Counted from the stretch's first letter, positions 25,492-34,670 are shown. The stretch is 44,646 bases of DNA from Bacillota bacterium (GCA_021798975.1 JAJZBJ010000005.1:1-44646); one strand, 5' to 3'. Program-made: numbers and translations. Notes: generated by a model not told the origin, from the sequence alone.

Positions 25492-26027
25492 TTAGGCCGC
25501 ATAGGTTCGTAGCCAGTCCTCCACATGCCAAATCGCCAGTCCGCGTCGGCGGGCGAGCCACATCGGCGGGCGAGCCACACTTCAATCCGGGCGCCGCGCG
25601 ATTGTTCCCAACCGGGCAAGCAGATGACCGCGTATGCGGTCTTGAGGGCCGCGAGGTCGATGCGCATGGCCGCTTTCCACGCCATGCCCGGGGAGCAGAG
25701 CTCCGCGGGGTTAATGGCGTCATGGCCTGCGGCGCGGACGGTCGCGGCCATACCCTGGAAGGCCGGGCGATTCAGGTCCGGCAGGCCCGTCATGGGTCCA
25801 CTCAGGTACCATCGCATGGGTGTTTGGGCGTCCTGTCGGGGTGGAACGAGCGCATCCACGGAGTCTTTGGGGACGCGGTACCGGTTGCGGCCGACAATGG
25901 CGGCCGGCAAGCGGCCCTGCTTGATCCAGTTTTGCACGGTCCGCGTGCTGCATCGGAGAATTGTGGCCACTTCCGCCGTGGTATAAAACGGGCTGTCGGG
26001 TGGCCGTTCGGGAGTCGACAGACCCAT
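25492..26027 (-). pseudogene. HTH_17 plus DUF4406 fusion, frameshifted by a 17-bp duplication
   Basis: Residues about 1-60 are an excisionase/MerR-type helix-turn-helix (YTTAEVATILRCSTRTVQNWIKQGRLPA). From about 70 comes a DUF4406 domain (MRWYLSGPMTGLPDLNRPAF ... GWEQSRGARIEVWLA), a relative of nucleoside 2-deoxyribosyltransferases. TCGGCGGGCGAGCCACA is duplicated in tandem at 25546-25579. Removing one copy gives a natural end (...RGLAIWHVEDWLRTYAA, stop at 25492). With it the frame runs on to 25380, over the start of topB. The start is ATG 26027 or 26042, neither with ideal spacing. Alternatively, DUF4406 could be a separate gene starting at MRWYLSG. Confidence 0.65.
25546..25579. repeat. 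Perfect 17-bp tandem duplication
   Basis: TCGGCGGGCGAGCCACA occurs at 25546-25562 and again at 25563-25579. It lies inside the DUF4406 coding sequence and shifts its frame. Confidence 0.95.
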
Positions 26028-26050
26028 CACCGCCTTTCTCATCAGGAAAG

Positions 26051-26070
26051 ACCCGGCCATGGGGCCGGGT
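26051..26070 (-). terminator. Hairpin after the PLD-like gene
   Basis: ACCCGGCC-ATGG-GGCCGGGT, 8-bp perfect stem, followed on the minus strand by CTTTCC. It lies 20 bases past the stop of the PLD-like gene. The T tract is short. Confidence 0.5.
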
Positions 26071-26089
26071 CCCTGTGGTTTACATGGGC

Positions 26090-27100
26090 TTAATGCCAGG
26101 GCCTGGCGGACTGCCAGAGCCGATCGAACCAGTGGAGCGCCTGACGGTGAATGCGCGCATTGGCCACCACGAGCCCCACTTCGCGATTGCTGGTCATCGA
26201 GGGTGCAGACCAGTTCTGTGAGCCGACCCAGGTTGTGGTGGCCGTGATCAGGGCCTTGGCGTGTAGGTACGGGGTCTGGAGCGTCCGGACGTGGACGCCA
26301 GCGCGTTCCAACTGCTTCAGTCGCGATTGAGCCGCGGCGCTGTCGATCGCGCTGGTCGGCAGTAAGAGACGGGCGTTGTGATGGTGGGCGGCCAATGCGC
26401 TCCAGAGTGTCGGGACATCCCCCACTTCTTCCGTGGTCACGGCCACCGGTCCCGGCGCCGTCAGCAACGCCCGCAGCGCGGGTTGGGCTCCCGGGGAGAG
26501 CATCAAGGCCCGCCGCGGCGCTGGACCCGCTAGGTGGTCCGTCCAATCGGCGTGAAACGTGGCCGCTAGCGCCGTGGTCGTGGCCCGATTCGTGGTTTCG
26601 AGCGCATCTTCCGCATTCCACCCGCCGAAGGCGCTGGCCGTGCCGTTGGGCGAGCCGATAATGGCGAGCGCGTTCCGGTGGCCGGGATTCACGAGGAGAT
26701 ACTTCGCGTGGTCCGTCGCATAGGGTCGGTCGAAGCGGGCCGGTGCCCATCGTACGTGCACGCGGGTTCCCGCAAACAGGTGGCGTTCGGTGGTGACGGC
26801 CGCCGTATCGTCATAGGGATTGGCCGCCAGGATCACCTGCACCGGGATGCCACGGTGTGCCACCTGGATTAAGGCCGCCGCGTAGGGGCGATCCGTCAAG
26901 AGGTAGGCGTTGACGTCCACGCCGGTTATGGCGTGTTGTAAGGCCTGGTCCCAGGGCCGGAACCCCGCTTGGGGTTCGCTCACCCATTGCCAGATCTGCT
27001 GTGCCCGGGGGGCAGCGTGCGCGAGCCCTCCAGCCGCGACGACGCTGAGCGCGCCCACGGCCCCGGCAATGCGCCACGTTAGGGTTCGGGGGCGGCGCAT
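26090..27100 (-). CDS. Secreted phospholipase D-like (Nuc-type) protein
   Basis: 336 aa from ATG 27100 (GGAGG 7 bases upstream). Signal peptide or anchor: RIAGAVGALSVVAAGGLAHAA. Two HKD-like motifs are present: H-A-K near 144 with IIGSPNGT, and YLHAKALIT with VGSQNWSAPS near the C-terminus. H, K and the GSxN part are kept, but the usual downstream aspartate is N in the first and A in the second motif. The family includes the plasmid nuclease Nuc. Here it would act outside the membrane, possibly on DNA near the transfer channel. Its start overlaps the upstream TOPRIM gene by 22 bases. Confidence 0.85.
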   Translation of the reverse strand: MRRPRTLTWRIAGAVGALSVVAAGGLAHAAPRAQQIWQWVSEPQAGFRPWDQALQHAITGVDVNAYLLTDRPYAAALIQVAHRGIPVQVILAANPYDDTAAVTTERHLFAGTRVHVRWAPARFDRPYATDHAKYLLVNPGHRNALAIIGSPNGTASAFGGWNAEDALETTNRATTTALAATFHADWTDHLAGPAPRRALMLSPGAQPALRALLTAPGPVAVTTEEVGDVPTLWSALAAHHHNARLLLPTSAIDSAAAQSRLKQLERAGVHVRTLQTPYLHAKALITATTTWVGSQNWSAPSMTSNREVGLVVANARIHRQALHWFDRLWQSARPWH

Positions 27101-28167
27101 TCCTTCACCTCCATGGCCCGCATCCAGACCGCACGGCCGCGGTCGGGCTGGGTTTGTAAGACCTGGTTCCAATCCTTGGTCCCGGCCGGTGGGCGTATGC
27201 GCTCCACCGTTTGGCCCTTCCGGGTGGCCGCGCGGATCGCCGCGGCGAACCGTTCGCCCGCCGGATCGTTGTCGGTGGCGCAGAGAATGCGGGTGTGCCC
27301 TTGCAGCTGGCGCGGGTCGAAGCCTGCTTCCCCACCCAGCGCCATAATCGCCACGTTCGGGGGTAGATCGGAATGTAAGTCATTGACTGTCGGCAGGAGC
27401 GCGGCCACGCTCAGGCCATCAATCGGGGCCTCGGTAATGATGAGTGTCGGTGCATCGCTTGCCCCGATTTGCCACCAGCCGTCCCGCTTGTGTGAGCCGG
27501 GAGCCATGGGCCGCGGGTTCCCCCCAAACCACTCGGGCGGCGGTTCTTCGCCGGGGTGCCGCCAGCGCAAGAGAGCGCCGGTCGGCTGGCTGTCTTTAAG
27601 GGGTTGACTGTGATCCCAGCAGGGAAACAGGAGATAGTGGCCATATTTGGGTCCCCACCCGGCCAGGATGGCGGGCGGGTCTTGGTGCAGGACGGTGCGG
27701 ATCAGGCCGGCCGGAATTTGGCGGATATCGGCCAGATATTCGGTGATGAGCGGCCATGCTGCGGTCGATTGACGATAGAAGTGGGGCATTCGGAAGGGCT
27801 GGGGGGCGGCCTGCGGCCGCGTGGGGGCCATGTTGGGGGGATTGACGGTCGGTACCGCGTCATGGAGCCAGGCTTTGGCGCTGGTGAAGTCGGTGCACAC
27901 GCCCAGATCGACCAAAAAATTGATGGCGCCGGTGCCGGCGCGGCCGGTCTGCGGCCCGCTCCAGACCCGGTACAGGTCCGATTGGCCGGTGGTTTTGACG
28001 TTCACTTTGCTGCCATCGGCCAGGGTCCACTGTACGACGTCCGGCCCTTGTCCGCGCAAGGGTCCCTGAGCGTCGGGAAACGCGATCGGAATGATGGTGG
28101 CCAACGGGATCTGGCGCAAAGCCGCGGTGGTCTCTTGGATGTGACGAAATGGTTGCCGAGTAGCCAT
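27079..28167 (-). CDS. DUF3991/TOPRIM primase-like protein
   Basis: 362 aa, ATG with AAGGAGG upstream. The N-terminal half (about 1-110) has the DUF3991-like block DVVQWTLADGSKVNVKTTG ... GAINFLVDLGVCTDFTSAKAWL. The C-terminal TOPRIM region has TLIITEAPIDGLSVAAL (catalytic-type glutamate) and RILCATDNDPAGERFA (DxD). Such proteins accompany relaxases and replication genes on Gram-positive mobile elements and resemble the TOPRIM of DnaG without its zinc finger. It may support primer synthesis or strand processing after transfer. It overlaps the PLD gene downstream, so the two are co-transcribed. Confidence 0.85.
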   Translation of the reverse strand: MATRQPFRHIQETTAALRQIPLATIIPIAFPDAQGPLRGQGPDVVQWTLADGSKVNVKTTGQSDLYRVWSGPQTGRAGTGAINFLVDLGVCTDFTSAKAWLHDAVPTVNPPNMAPTRPQAAPQPFRMPHFYRQSTAAWPLITEYLADIRQIPAGLIRTVLHQDPPAILAGWGPKYGHYLLFPCWDHSQPLKDSQPTGALLRWRHPGEEPPPEWFGGNPRPMAPGSHKRDGWWQIGASDAPTLIITEAPIDGLSVAALLPTVNDLHSDLPPNVAIMALGGEAGFDPRQLQGHTRILCATDNDPAGERFAAAIRAATRKGQTVERIRPPAGTKDWNQVLQTQPDRGRAVWMRAMEVKECAAPEP

Positions 28168-28190
28168 GGTGGTGCCTCCTTCTGAGGGTA

Positions 28191-29107
28191 TTATTCCAGC
28201 TCCAGATCCTCGGACTCGTGTTCATCGGGTCGGGCGAGGGCATCAAAGAGCGTGTCTTGATGGAGTGCCGGCGCGGCGGTTGGGGTGTCCATGCATCACG
28301 GGGGTCCGGGATCGGCTGGCCTTCCGGAGCCCAAGGCGGCCAGTGCCAAGGATGGGGGGCTGTCTCTTGCAGGGCTTGGCCACACAGCCAGGCCATCGCA
28401 TCGGTGCGTAGTGCGCGCTCGTGCCAGGGATTGTTGGCGTAGGCATGAAGCGCTGCGTCGATGGCGGTCGGCATCGGTCCCAGGTATCCATTGAGGGTCC
28501 GGAGGAACCCGTTCCCCCACCGGTCGTTGAAGGCCCAACGCGCCATGACGGCCCCAAAGGACTCCTGGGGAATGTGTGGGGCCATCTGGTCTAAGAGCGG
28601 CGATCCGAACCGGTGTGGGGCATCCCGGAGGATGGCGTGGAAGTGCACGACGATCGCCCGGCTGTACAGTTCCGGAACGCGTCCCATGTGGGTCAGCGGC
28701 GTCCAGTACGTGCCCCAACTCCACTCCGCGGCTCCCCGTCCGCTGCGCACGTCATCGGGGCGTGTTAAGGCGTCCATGCTGGGGCTGCGGGCCAGTCCGA
28801 AGCGGAGCGGCAACCCGGCGTCCATGGGGTCGTAGCCCGCGCAGTCAATGACGGCCCAGGTGGTCTCGGGGGATGTTGCGACGGGTTCGGGCCACACGGC
28901 GCTGGCGCGCCATTCGATCCAGCGGTTGACCGGTATCCATTCGTCCTGGATGATGACCCAGCCTTGTTGCGCGAGTTGCTGAAAGGCCTGGCGCTTTTGC
29001 TCCAGGGTTTCCCGGACCTTGCCGCGGGGCTTCTCCGGCTCCTCTGGTGGGTTATTGTCGGCCGTTGGCGGTGTGGTGAATAACGAGAGTTGGTGTTCGG
29101 GGTCCAT
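28191..29107 (-). pseudogene. Unknown element-borne protein, frameshifted near its C-terminus
   Basis: Starts at ATG 29107 with GAAGGAG upstream: MDPEHQLSLFTTPPTADNNP, then a helical glutamine-rich stretch and WVIIQDEWIPVNRWIEWRAS. In the literal frame it runs to 27860, deep into the TOPRIM gene. One added base in the run GGGG at 28282-28285 (CCCC in the gene) gives ...DAWTPPTAAPALHQDTLFDALARPDE... and an acidic end with stop at 28191, about 305 aa. This also leaves a normal 23-base gap to the next gene. I therefore read a one-base deletion at a homopolymer. No family recognised. Confidence 0.6.
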
Positions 29108-29211
29108 GTGCGTTGCTCCTTCTTCCCTACGGCTGATGGTCTGGTGGTTGGTTGCGGGTGCTCATGAAACGCGTGGCCTATGGGGTTGCACCCAACGGGT
29201 TCGCCTCGGGC

Positions 29212-29970
29212 TTAGCTGTGGGCACTGCGTACGATGTGGGTCATTGGCCCGGGCGCTGGGTCCAAGCCCAGCAGTCCATGGGTGCCGGTGGCCGCGTTCG
29301 TGGTATCCCATGCAGTCTCTACGCCGTAGAAGCCGGAAAATGTGCCCGTATAGCTCGGTGCCCACACCGTCACGGTGATTGTCGCTTTCCCCAACGGGCT
29401 GGCGGTCGCCGGCATGCGCTGCACGGTCCATCCCTGCGGCATGCCGACGTGGCCCGTGATGGCGGACCATTGCACCGGCCCGCCCAGATCGGGGCCGAGC
29501 TGCCCTTGATTCAGATCCCAGGCCCACTGCAACGCCGCATCCATCGGTTTCGGGAGCCGCGCACTCAGCGCACCCGGTAAGGTGCTGGGAATCCAATGCC
29601 ACGGTCCCGCGCCGGTTTTCTCCCCGAACCACAGGGTGGGATTGGGGTCCTGGGCCGTGGTCATCCCGATCGGGTCGATGGCCCAGGTCTGATTGGCCCA
29701 CGAAACGGCCACGGTTTCGAGGTCACGCGGCGCGGCCTGGTGGGTCGCTGTTTGAAAGCTGGCCGCCAGGGTCGTGGATCGAGGCTGGGATTGGCCCGTC
29801 GTGGGTTTCGAGGGCCGGTGGTGCCGGTCCGGAACTCGTTGGCCCGATGCTTGCGTGTGGTGGGATGGTACGGTCTGGGGATGACCCTTGAGCGCGATCA
29901 GGCCGACGTACAGGCCCGCCGCGGCCGCGGTGACGAGAACGCCCGTGAGTATCTTGGTGCTCGTTCGCAT
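29212..29970 (-). CDS. Unknown membrane-anchored extracellular protein
   Basis: 252 aa, ATG 29970 with AAGGAGG. One N-terminal membrane segment (ILTGVLVTAAAAGLYVGLIAL), then a linker of about 60 polar residues rich in H, T, Q and P, then a globular domain (about 95-252) with many tryptophans (SWANQTWAIDP, GPWHWIPSTLPG, VTVWAPSYTGTFSGFYGV). No family recognised. Encoded just after the VirB1-like gene in the transfer region. VirB8-like by layout only: no sequence match is claimed. Confidence 0.7.
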   Translation of the reverse strand: MRTSTKILTGVLVTAAAAGLYVGLIALKGHPQTVPSHHTQASGQRVPDRHHRPSKPTTGQSQPRSTTLAASFQTATHQAAPRDLETVAVSWANQTWAIDPIGMTTAQDPNPTLWFGEKTGAGPWHWIPSTLPGALSARLPKPMDAALQWAWDLNQGQLGPDLGGPVQWSAITGHVGMPQGWTVQRMPATASPLGKATITVTVWAPSYTGTFSGFYGVETAWDTTNAATGTHGLLGLDPAPGPMTHIVRSAHS

Positions 29971-29987
29971 GGGATGCCTCCTTGGTC

Positions 29988-31631
29988 TCATGATTGAGGG
30001 GCTTGTGATTTGACCAGCGCCATTGCCGCCACCATTTGATCCGCATAGGCCCTCACCGTCTCCGTGTTGCCGCCTGGCGGCACGAAATTGTACAGCGAGG
30101 CCACTTGCGGCCACGTCATGCCGGGCTGATAGCCCGGCGGCAAGGAGCCGTCATAGTATTCCGCGAAGGCCACATGCCACGAGTGCGTTGCGTTGTAGAT
30201 CTCCATGAGCAATTCCGCCCCTAACAGGAGATTGTCTTGGGGGGTATGCCAGGTGCTGGGGTTGTAGCCGGGCAGTTTCTGCGCCGTGGCCGGTTCGATT
30301 TGCATGAGACCATACGCCCCGTTGACGTTGCCATTCGCATAGAGGTTCGGGATGCCCCCACTTTCATGGAGCATGACGGCGCCGATCGCGTCTTCGAGCG
30401 TGGTTGTCGGGACCATGCCGTGATCGACCTGGGCCGCGGCGCTTGCGATGTCGGCCCACCAGTGGTCGAGGGCCTGCTTGTTGGAGATGAGCTGGATCGT
30501 GCCAACCGCTCCGGACGCCTGTTCCGGCCAGGGGATCGTGTCGCGCACCCCATTGGCCCATTGAGCATGAATCATGACCAGCCTATTGCTGCCGGTGAGC
30601 GGCACTTGGGCGCCCCAGACCACGCCGCCAGACCAAACCGGCACGTTGGAGCCGGACACCGACGAGAGCGCGAAGGTCACCTGGCGGCCGCTCTTGGTGG
30701 TCCCCCAGACTTGAATGGGTTCGCCTAAGTCCTGGTATGTCAGGTCATTCGCGCGGGTCGTCACCGTCACCTGGCCTGTTTTGGGATTCACAGACCGGGT
30801 GACGGTCGGTGCGGTCCAAGCGTGCTTCCCGGCCGCGCCGGTCGGCGCGGTGCCGACGACAAAGACCCATGTCGGTTGATGGCCCGGATCGGTAAACTGC
30901 CCGGTCTTGTCAGACCATGGGGCCAAGGCCCAAGCGCCCAACGTGGGACCCGCATCGTAGCTCTGGATGAGACCTTGAATTTGGCTCGCGTACTGGGGAT
31001 CGCCGGTCCATCCCGCCGGGGCTTGGACGGCCTGGTGAAACGCGGTGAGCCCCGCTTGCCATCCACCCCTGCCCAAATCGTGCGCGAGGGCGGCCACGCC
31101 GGTCGCGAGGTTCCAGGTGGCGCTGTGGGCGTCCTGACCGGTCGGAATCAGGCCGCTGTGTGAGCCCAATCCGAAGAGACCATACCCGATACCCAGCGTC
31201 GTGACGTGGTGCGATCCGATGCCCAAGAACCCCGGGTGATAGGCGGTGGAACACGCCTCGCCGGCGCTCTGCTGGTTGGAGCAGTAGTAGCGGTCCCCAT
31301 AGACTTGTCCGTCTGACGCTTGATTCAACACGGCCAACGCGATGACGTTGGGCACACCCCGGGGCGCGGCGTCAGCCGTGACCGTGACCAACCATTCCGC
31401 GGGACGGCTCATGGTGGTGGCGATGGCCGGGGGGCTGGGGCCAAAGAAGTGCGTGAACCATTGGCCGACGCCGGCGAGTAAGGCGATGCTGCCCAGCGCA
31501 AAAACCAGGACGAGGAGGCCGCCGCCGATGACGGGCAGGCCTCCCCCCAGCGCCCAATAAAAGAGGCGCCGTTTCGCGTGCTGCTTGGCGGCGTCCATCA
31601 GAATTTGGTCGAGCGTTCGATCGTCGGTCAT
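29988..31631 (-). CDS. virB1: VirB1-like lytic transglycosylase with membrane anchor
   Basis: 547 aa. A short cytoplasmic N-terminus (MTDDRTLDQILMDAAKQHAK) is followed by a membrane segment GLPVIGGGLLVLVFALGSIALL. An extracellular region with two parts comes next: about 80-220 is a first lysozyme-like or repeat domain (SNQQSAGEACSTAYHPGFLGIG), and the C-terminal SLT domain has IGAVMLHESGGIPNLYANG...GAYGLMQIEPATAQKLPG, where the glutamate of HESGG is catalytic. It opens peptidoglycan for the conjugation channel. Long two-part wall hydrolases are normal for Gram-positive T4SSs. Confidence 0.88.
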   Translation of the reverse strand: MTDDRTLDQILMDAAKQHAKRRLFYWALGGGLPVIGGGLLVLVFALGSIALLAGVGQWFTHFFGPSPPAIATTMSRPAEWLVTVTADAAPRGVPNVIALAVLNQASDGQVYGDRYYCSNQQSAGEACSTAYHPGFLGIGSHHVTTLGIGYGLFGLGSHSGLIPTGQDAHSATWNLATGVAALAHDLGRGGWQAGLTAFHQAVQAPAGWTGDPQYASQIQGLIQSYDAGPTLGAWALAPWSDKTGQFTDPGHQPTWVFVVGTAPTGAAGKHAWTAPTVTRSVNPKTGQVTVTTRANDLTYQDLGEPIQVWGTTKSGRQVTFALSSVSGSNVPVWSGGVVWGAQVPLTGSNRLVMIHAQWANGVRDTIPWPEQASGAVGTIQLISNKQALDHWWADIASAAAQVDHGMVPTTTLEDAIGAVMLHESGGIPNLYANGNVNGAYGLMQIEPATAQKLPGYNPSTWHTPQDNLLLGAELLMEIYNATHSWHVAFAEYYDGSLPPGYQPGMTWPQVASLYNFVPPGGNTETVRAYADQMVAAMALVKSQAPQS

Positions 31632-31657
31632 CGGATCCCCTCCGTTGCGGGCGACCG

Positions 31658-32131
31658 TTAGTCGCCCGGTTCATAGGCCGTCGCGTCGGGCCGTGGTCCG
31701 TCGTGTCCCGTCCGATGCGTAGGCGTCACGGCTTGGGCTTGGATTTGTTCTATGACTTGTGCGAAGCGGCTGCTGACGAATCCCGCCAGTCGACCCGGCT
31801 TGCGCTCCGTGTCCAGCCAGTAGGCCCGCTCGACCGGGGCTTGGCCGGGTTTGACATCGTGGTAGACCCAGGTGTTGTCCCGCTGGGTGTCGCGGGGGTA
31901 GTACGATTCAATCGCCATGAACCCGGACTCCCCGGTTGCCCGGTCTTGGACCGGGCGCATCTCCATCGCCCAGAGGACGCGGTTGTTGGTGCCCGCCGTC
32001 ACGACGAGCGCCTGATGAATCGGTGGATTAGCGGTCTCCACGGCGTCCAGTTCCTCCCGGACCTGTTGGACGACAGGCGCGGTGTTGGCGGGCATCGCCA
32101 GGGTCGTGGCGTGATAGGACCGTTCTCCCAT
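31658..32131 (-). CDS. Unknown protein of the transfer region
   Basis: 157 aa from ATG 32131 (AAAGGAGC upstream): MGERSYHATTLAMPANTAPVV. Soluble, mixed composition; central VLWAMEMRPVQDRATGESGFMAIESYYPRDTQRD looks like a beta-rich core. It ends in an acidic ATAYEPGD tail. No family recognised. It is the first gene after the strong terminator that closes the virB4 transcript, and it overlaps no neighbour. Confidence 0.7.
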   Translation of the reverse strand: MGERSYHATTLAMPANTAPVVQQVREELDAVETANPPIHQALVVTAGTNNRVLWAMEMRPVQDRATGESGFMAIESYYPRDTQRDNTWVYHDVKPGQAPVERAYWLDTERKPGRLAGFVSSRFAQVIEQIQAQAVTPTHRTGHDGPRPDATAYEPGD

Positions 32132-32164
32132 GAATCGCTCCTTTCTGGGGTCTCGCCCCCATGG

Positions 32165-32189
32165 AAAAAGCCCCACCATTTGGCGGGGC
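32165..32189 (-). terminator. Rho-independent terminator after virB4
   Basis: On the minus strand GCCCCGCC-AAAT-GGTGGGGC is followed by TTTTT, a textbook intrinsic terminator 14 bases past the VirB4 stop. It divides the transfer core from the accessory genes downstream. Confidence 0.9.
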
Positions 32190-32202
32190 GTCTGTGGCTC
32201 CG

Positions 32203-34011
32203 TTATGACCCATACAAGAGGGTGGTTTCGTGTGGGGCCGTGTCGATGGTCACCCAGGCGCGCTGGTTGCCGGCAATGAGCAGGCCTTCACCGACCCGGG
32301 CATTGCTCAGCAAGTCTTGCTCCGCGTCACTCAGGCTGAAGAGCGTGGTCAGCGCCTCGAGGTCTTTGCCCTCCTGCCTGAGCAGGAGCTTGTAGGCGGC
32401 ATTGGTCAACACCTGCTCGCCGTCACCGCGGACCGCGTCCGCCAAGAAGTCAATCACGTTCTGGGTCACGACATTAAAGCTGCCGCCATACTTCCGGATG
32501 CGCTTGGAGAGCGACTTCATGAACTTCAGGGCTTCCGGTGCGCGGGCATCAATCAGCATCCAAGCTTCGTCCACGACGAGCATCTTCCGTGCGCCGCGAT
32601 CCGCTCGAATCAAGTCCCAGGCATATCCCAAGACGTTCACATATTGGGCGCGTTTCACCGTGTCCGGTGCGTCGTCGAGGTCGTGAATGTCGAGGACCAC
32701 AAAGTCGGCCGCCAGCTGCGAGGGCACGGTCGACGGCCCGGCCCAGAGGTCCGCGAGGGCGCCTTCCCCGGCGGTCCGGAGCAGCGCCGCCAGCACGGCC
32801 CAATCCGCATCCGGATCGGCGGCCGCATGGTCTTGGCAAATGCGATAGACGGTGCCCACGTGGGGCCACGTGTCCGCGGGTGTGGCCGCGATCGCTTCGG
32901 GGTCCATCGTTAACGGCATGCCCGCCTGCTGATAGCTTTCTTCTAACGCCTGCTCCAGCATGGCCCGCTGCATGGCCGTGAGATCCGGCAGATACGTCGC
33001 AAAGTACCCCATCACCCGTTGACTGTGCGTCATGAGCGGGGTTTGGGTGCCGGTTGTACCGTCGTCGTCGACGTCGGCGGGGAGCGCCGGGGGTTGCAAC
33101 GGGTTGACCCGCGTCCCGCCGCCCGCGGCGTTGACCCAAGCGCCGCCCAAGGCGGCGCAGAGGTGCCGGTATTCGCGTTCGGGGTCGACCACAATCACCT
33201 TCACGCCTTGGAGCCATTCCCGAATCATCATGAGCTTGGTGGCGTGAGACTTCCCGCCGCCCGGTGGGGCCAGGACGGCAAAGTTCTTGTTGGTAATGCC
33301 GGCGTCAGCGGGGGGTGCCCAGCGGTCCAGCAGAACCAGCCCGTTGTCCCCGTCGTGGCCCAACAGGATGCCGGAGCCGTGATTGATGCCACCACCGCCG
33401 AAGGGCCACGCGGCGGCAATGGTGGAGACCGGCCACGTGTGCGGGGAGCGGCCTTGTAACGCCTCGTCGAAGAGGCCCCACGGCCCGGCGGCCTGGAGGC
33501 CTGCATTCTGATAAAAGACGAGCGGCCGTGCGCGCATGCCTTGCGCGGCCAAGGCCCCCTCGAGTCGCCGGGCGCGGCGAGCCCCCGTGGCCGCATCGGG
33601 CGCAGTGACGACCAGAAACACCCCGATTCGGAAGACGCTTTGCTGTTCCGCGTCCATTTGGTGGAGCAAGACTTGGGTGTTGTGAATTTGCCGCTCGAGC
33701 CGTTGCGCGAGGAGTGGGCCGCCTTTGGAGACCGCCAGTTGACCGGCCAGTTGGCCCATGCGGCGATTCAGCTCCTGGATGCTCGCCAGGGCATCTTCGG
33801 GTAACGCGTGCAGGCTCAGCGTGACACCGGGCAGGTTGGCCGCGGCGGTGAGCCACCCCGCCTCCACGGTCGGCGGAAAGGCGTGGATGGCATAGACTTT
33901 GGCCCATTGATCTCCGACCAATAGATGCTGGGGGCTGAACTCGAGGGCACTGGGGGCGAAAATGTTCTTCAAGGCATTCGTACCATACGTGCCGGGGTTT
34001 TTGCTGGGCAT
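32203..34011 (-). CDS. virB4: VirB4-like conjugation ATPase, main cistron
   Basis: 602 aa. Cytoplasmic ATPase that energises the type IV secretion channel. The middle and ATPase domains are here: Walker A APPGGGKS at about 248-255, VIVVDPEREYRHL after it, MLVVDEAWMLID (Walker B), and VTQNVIDFLADAVRGDGEQVLTNAAYKLLLRQ. The first 220 residues correspond to the middle part of usual VirB4 proteins. The missing N-terminus is supplied by the gene just upstream, joined by a TAATG stop-start overlap. Together they make about 820 residues, the usual full length. Confidence 0.92.
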   Translation of the reverse strand: MPSKNPGTYGTNALKNIFAPSALEFSPQHLLVGDQWAKVYAIHAFPPTVEAGWLTAAANLPGVTLSLHALPEDALASIQELNRRMGQLAGQLAVSKGGPLLAQRLERQIHNTQVLLHQMDAEQQSVFRIGVFLVVTAPDAATGARRARRLEGALAAQGMRARPLVFYQNAGLQAAGPWGLFDEALQGRSPHTWPVSTIAAAWPFGGGGINHGSGILLGHDGDNGLVLLDRWAPPADAGITNKNFAVLAPPGGGKSHATKLMMIREWLQGVKVIVVDPEREYRHLCAALGGAWVNAAGGGTRVNPLQPPALPADVDDDGTTGTQTPLMTHSQRVMGYFATYLPDLTAMQRAMLEQALEESYQQAGMPLTMDPEAIAATPADTWPHVGTVYRICQDHAAADPDADWAVLAALLRTAGEGALADLWAGPSTVPSQLAADFVVLDIHDLDDAPDTVKRAQYVNVLGYAWDLIRADRGARKMLVVDEAWMLIDARAPEALKFMKSLSKRIRKYGGSFNVVTQNVIDFLADAVRGDGEQVLTNAAYKLLLRQEGKDLEALTTLFSLSDAEQDLLSNARVGEGLLIAGNQRAWVTIDTAPHETTLLYGS

Positions 34012-34670
34012 TACAAGGCCTCCTCCGTCGTGGGTGGGTGAAAGACCGGCGCCATGCGGTGCAATCCATCGGGAACCGTCTCGACGGCGGCCTGGTGGGC
34101 ATGAAAAGTCAAGAACAGCAGCTCGCGCCAGGCGGCGTCATCCATGATGGTGGCTCGAAGGCCGCGAATGCGGCCCAAGTCGGTTTGCAGACCACGCAGC
34201 GTCGTCTGATGTTCGGCCGGCGCATCCGGCCCGGTCCGCGTGCAGAGCAAGTAATATTTCCGCTCGACGGTGGTTCCGGAGCGCACCATCTCGCTCACCC
34301 ACCGGATGTAGTCGCGCAGAATGGCGCGGCGCCGCGGATCGGCCGCCGCCAGCGAGTCATCCAGCATCGCGAGATACCGGTCGAGATCGACCGGGCGATA
34401 CACGGAAAGCCATTGCCACGGCACGTTGAGCCCATTCAGTGCGGCCCAGAGGCCGTTGATGGCCGCGGTGCGCTCTCGATCGGACTTGAGGGCGAGGTTG
34501 TACGGGGCGATTTCGACCCCGGCGACCACGCCCCCATCCTCGCGAATGAGGCATCCGCTATGGAGATCCTTCAAGGGGAGCCAGTCCTGAGCGGCCAGGG
34601 TGCGGGGCGTTGTGGCCGGTACGGAGGTCTTGCTTGCTCGTCCGGCCACAGGTTTCTTAGTCAGGGGCAT
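34011..34670 (-). CDS. VirB4 N-terminal domain protein (split VirB4)
   Basis: 219 aa from ATG 34670 (AAAGGG 11 bases upstream; ATG 34694 also possible). The run DWLPLKDLHSGCLIREDGGVVAGVEI is typical of the CagE/TrbE/VirB4 N-terminal domain. KSDRERTAAINGLWAALNGL and WQWLSVYRPVDLDRYL fit the same domain. Its TAA overlaps the ATG of the ATPase cistron (TAATG), so the two parts are made together, probably in equal amounts. No Walker motifs are present here. The split may be ancestral to this transfer family; no frameshift is needed to explain it. Confidence 0.85.
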   Translation of the reverse strand: MPLTKKPVAGRASKTSVPATTPRTLAAQDWLPLKDLHSGCLIREDGGVVAGVEIAPYNLALKSDRERTAAINGLWAALNGLNVPWQWLSVYRPVDLDRYLAMLDDSLAAADPRRRAILRDYIRWVSEMVRSGTTVERKYYLLCTRTGPDAPAEHQTTLRGLQTDLGRIRGLRATIMDDAAWRELLFLTFHAHQAAVETVPDGLHRMAPVFHPPTTEEAL

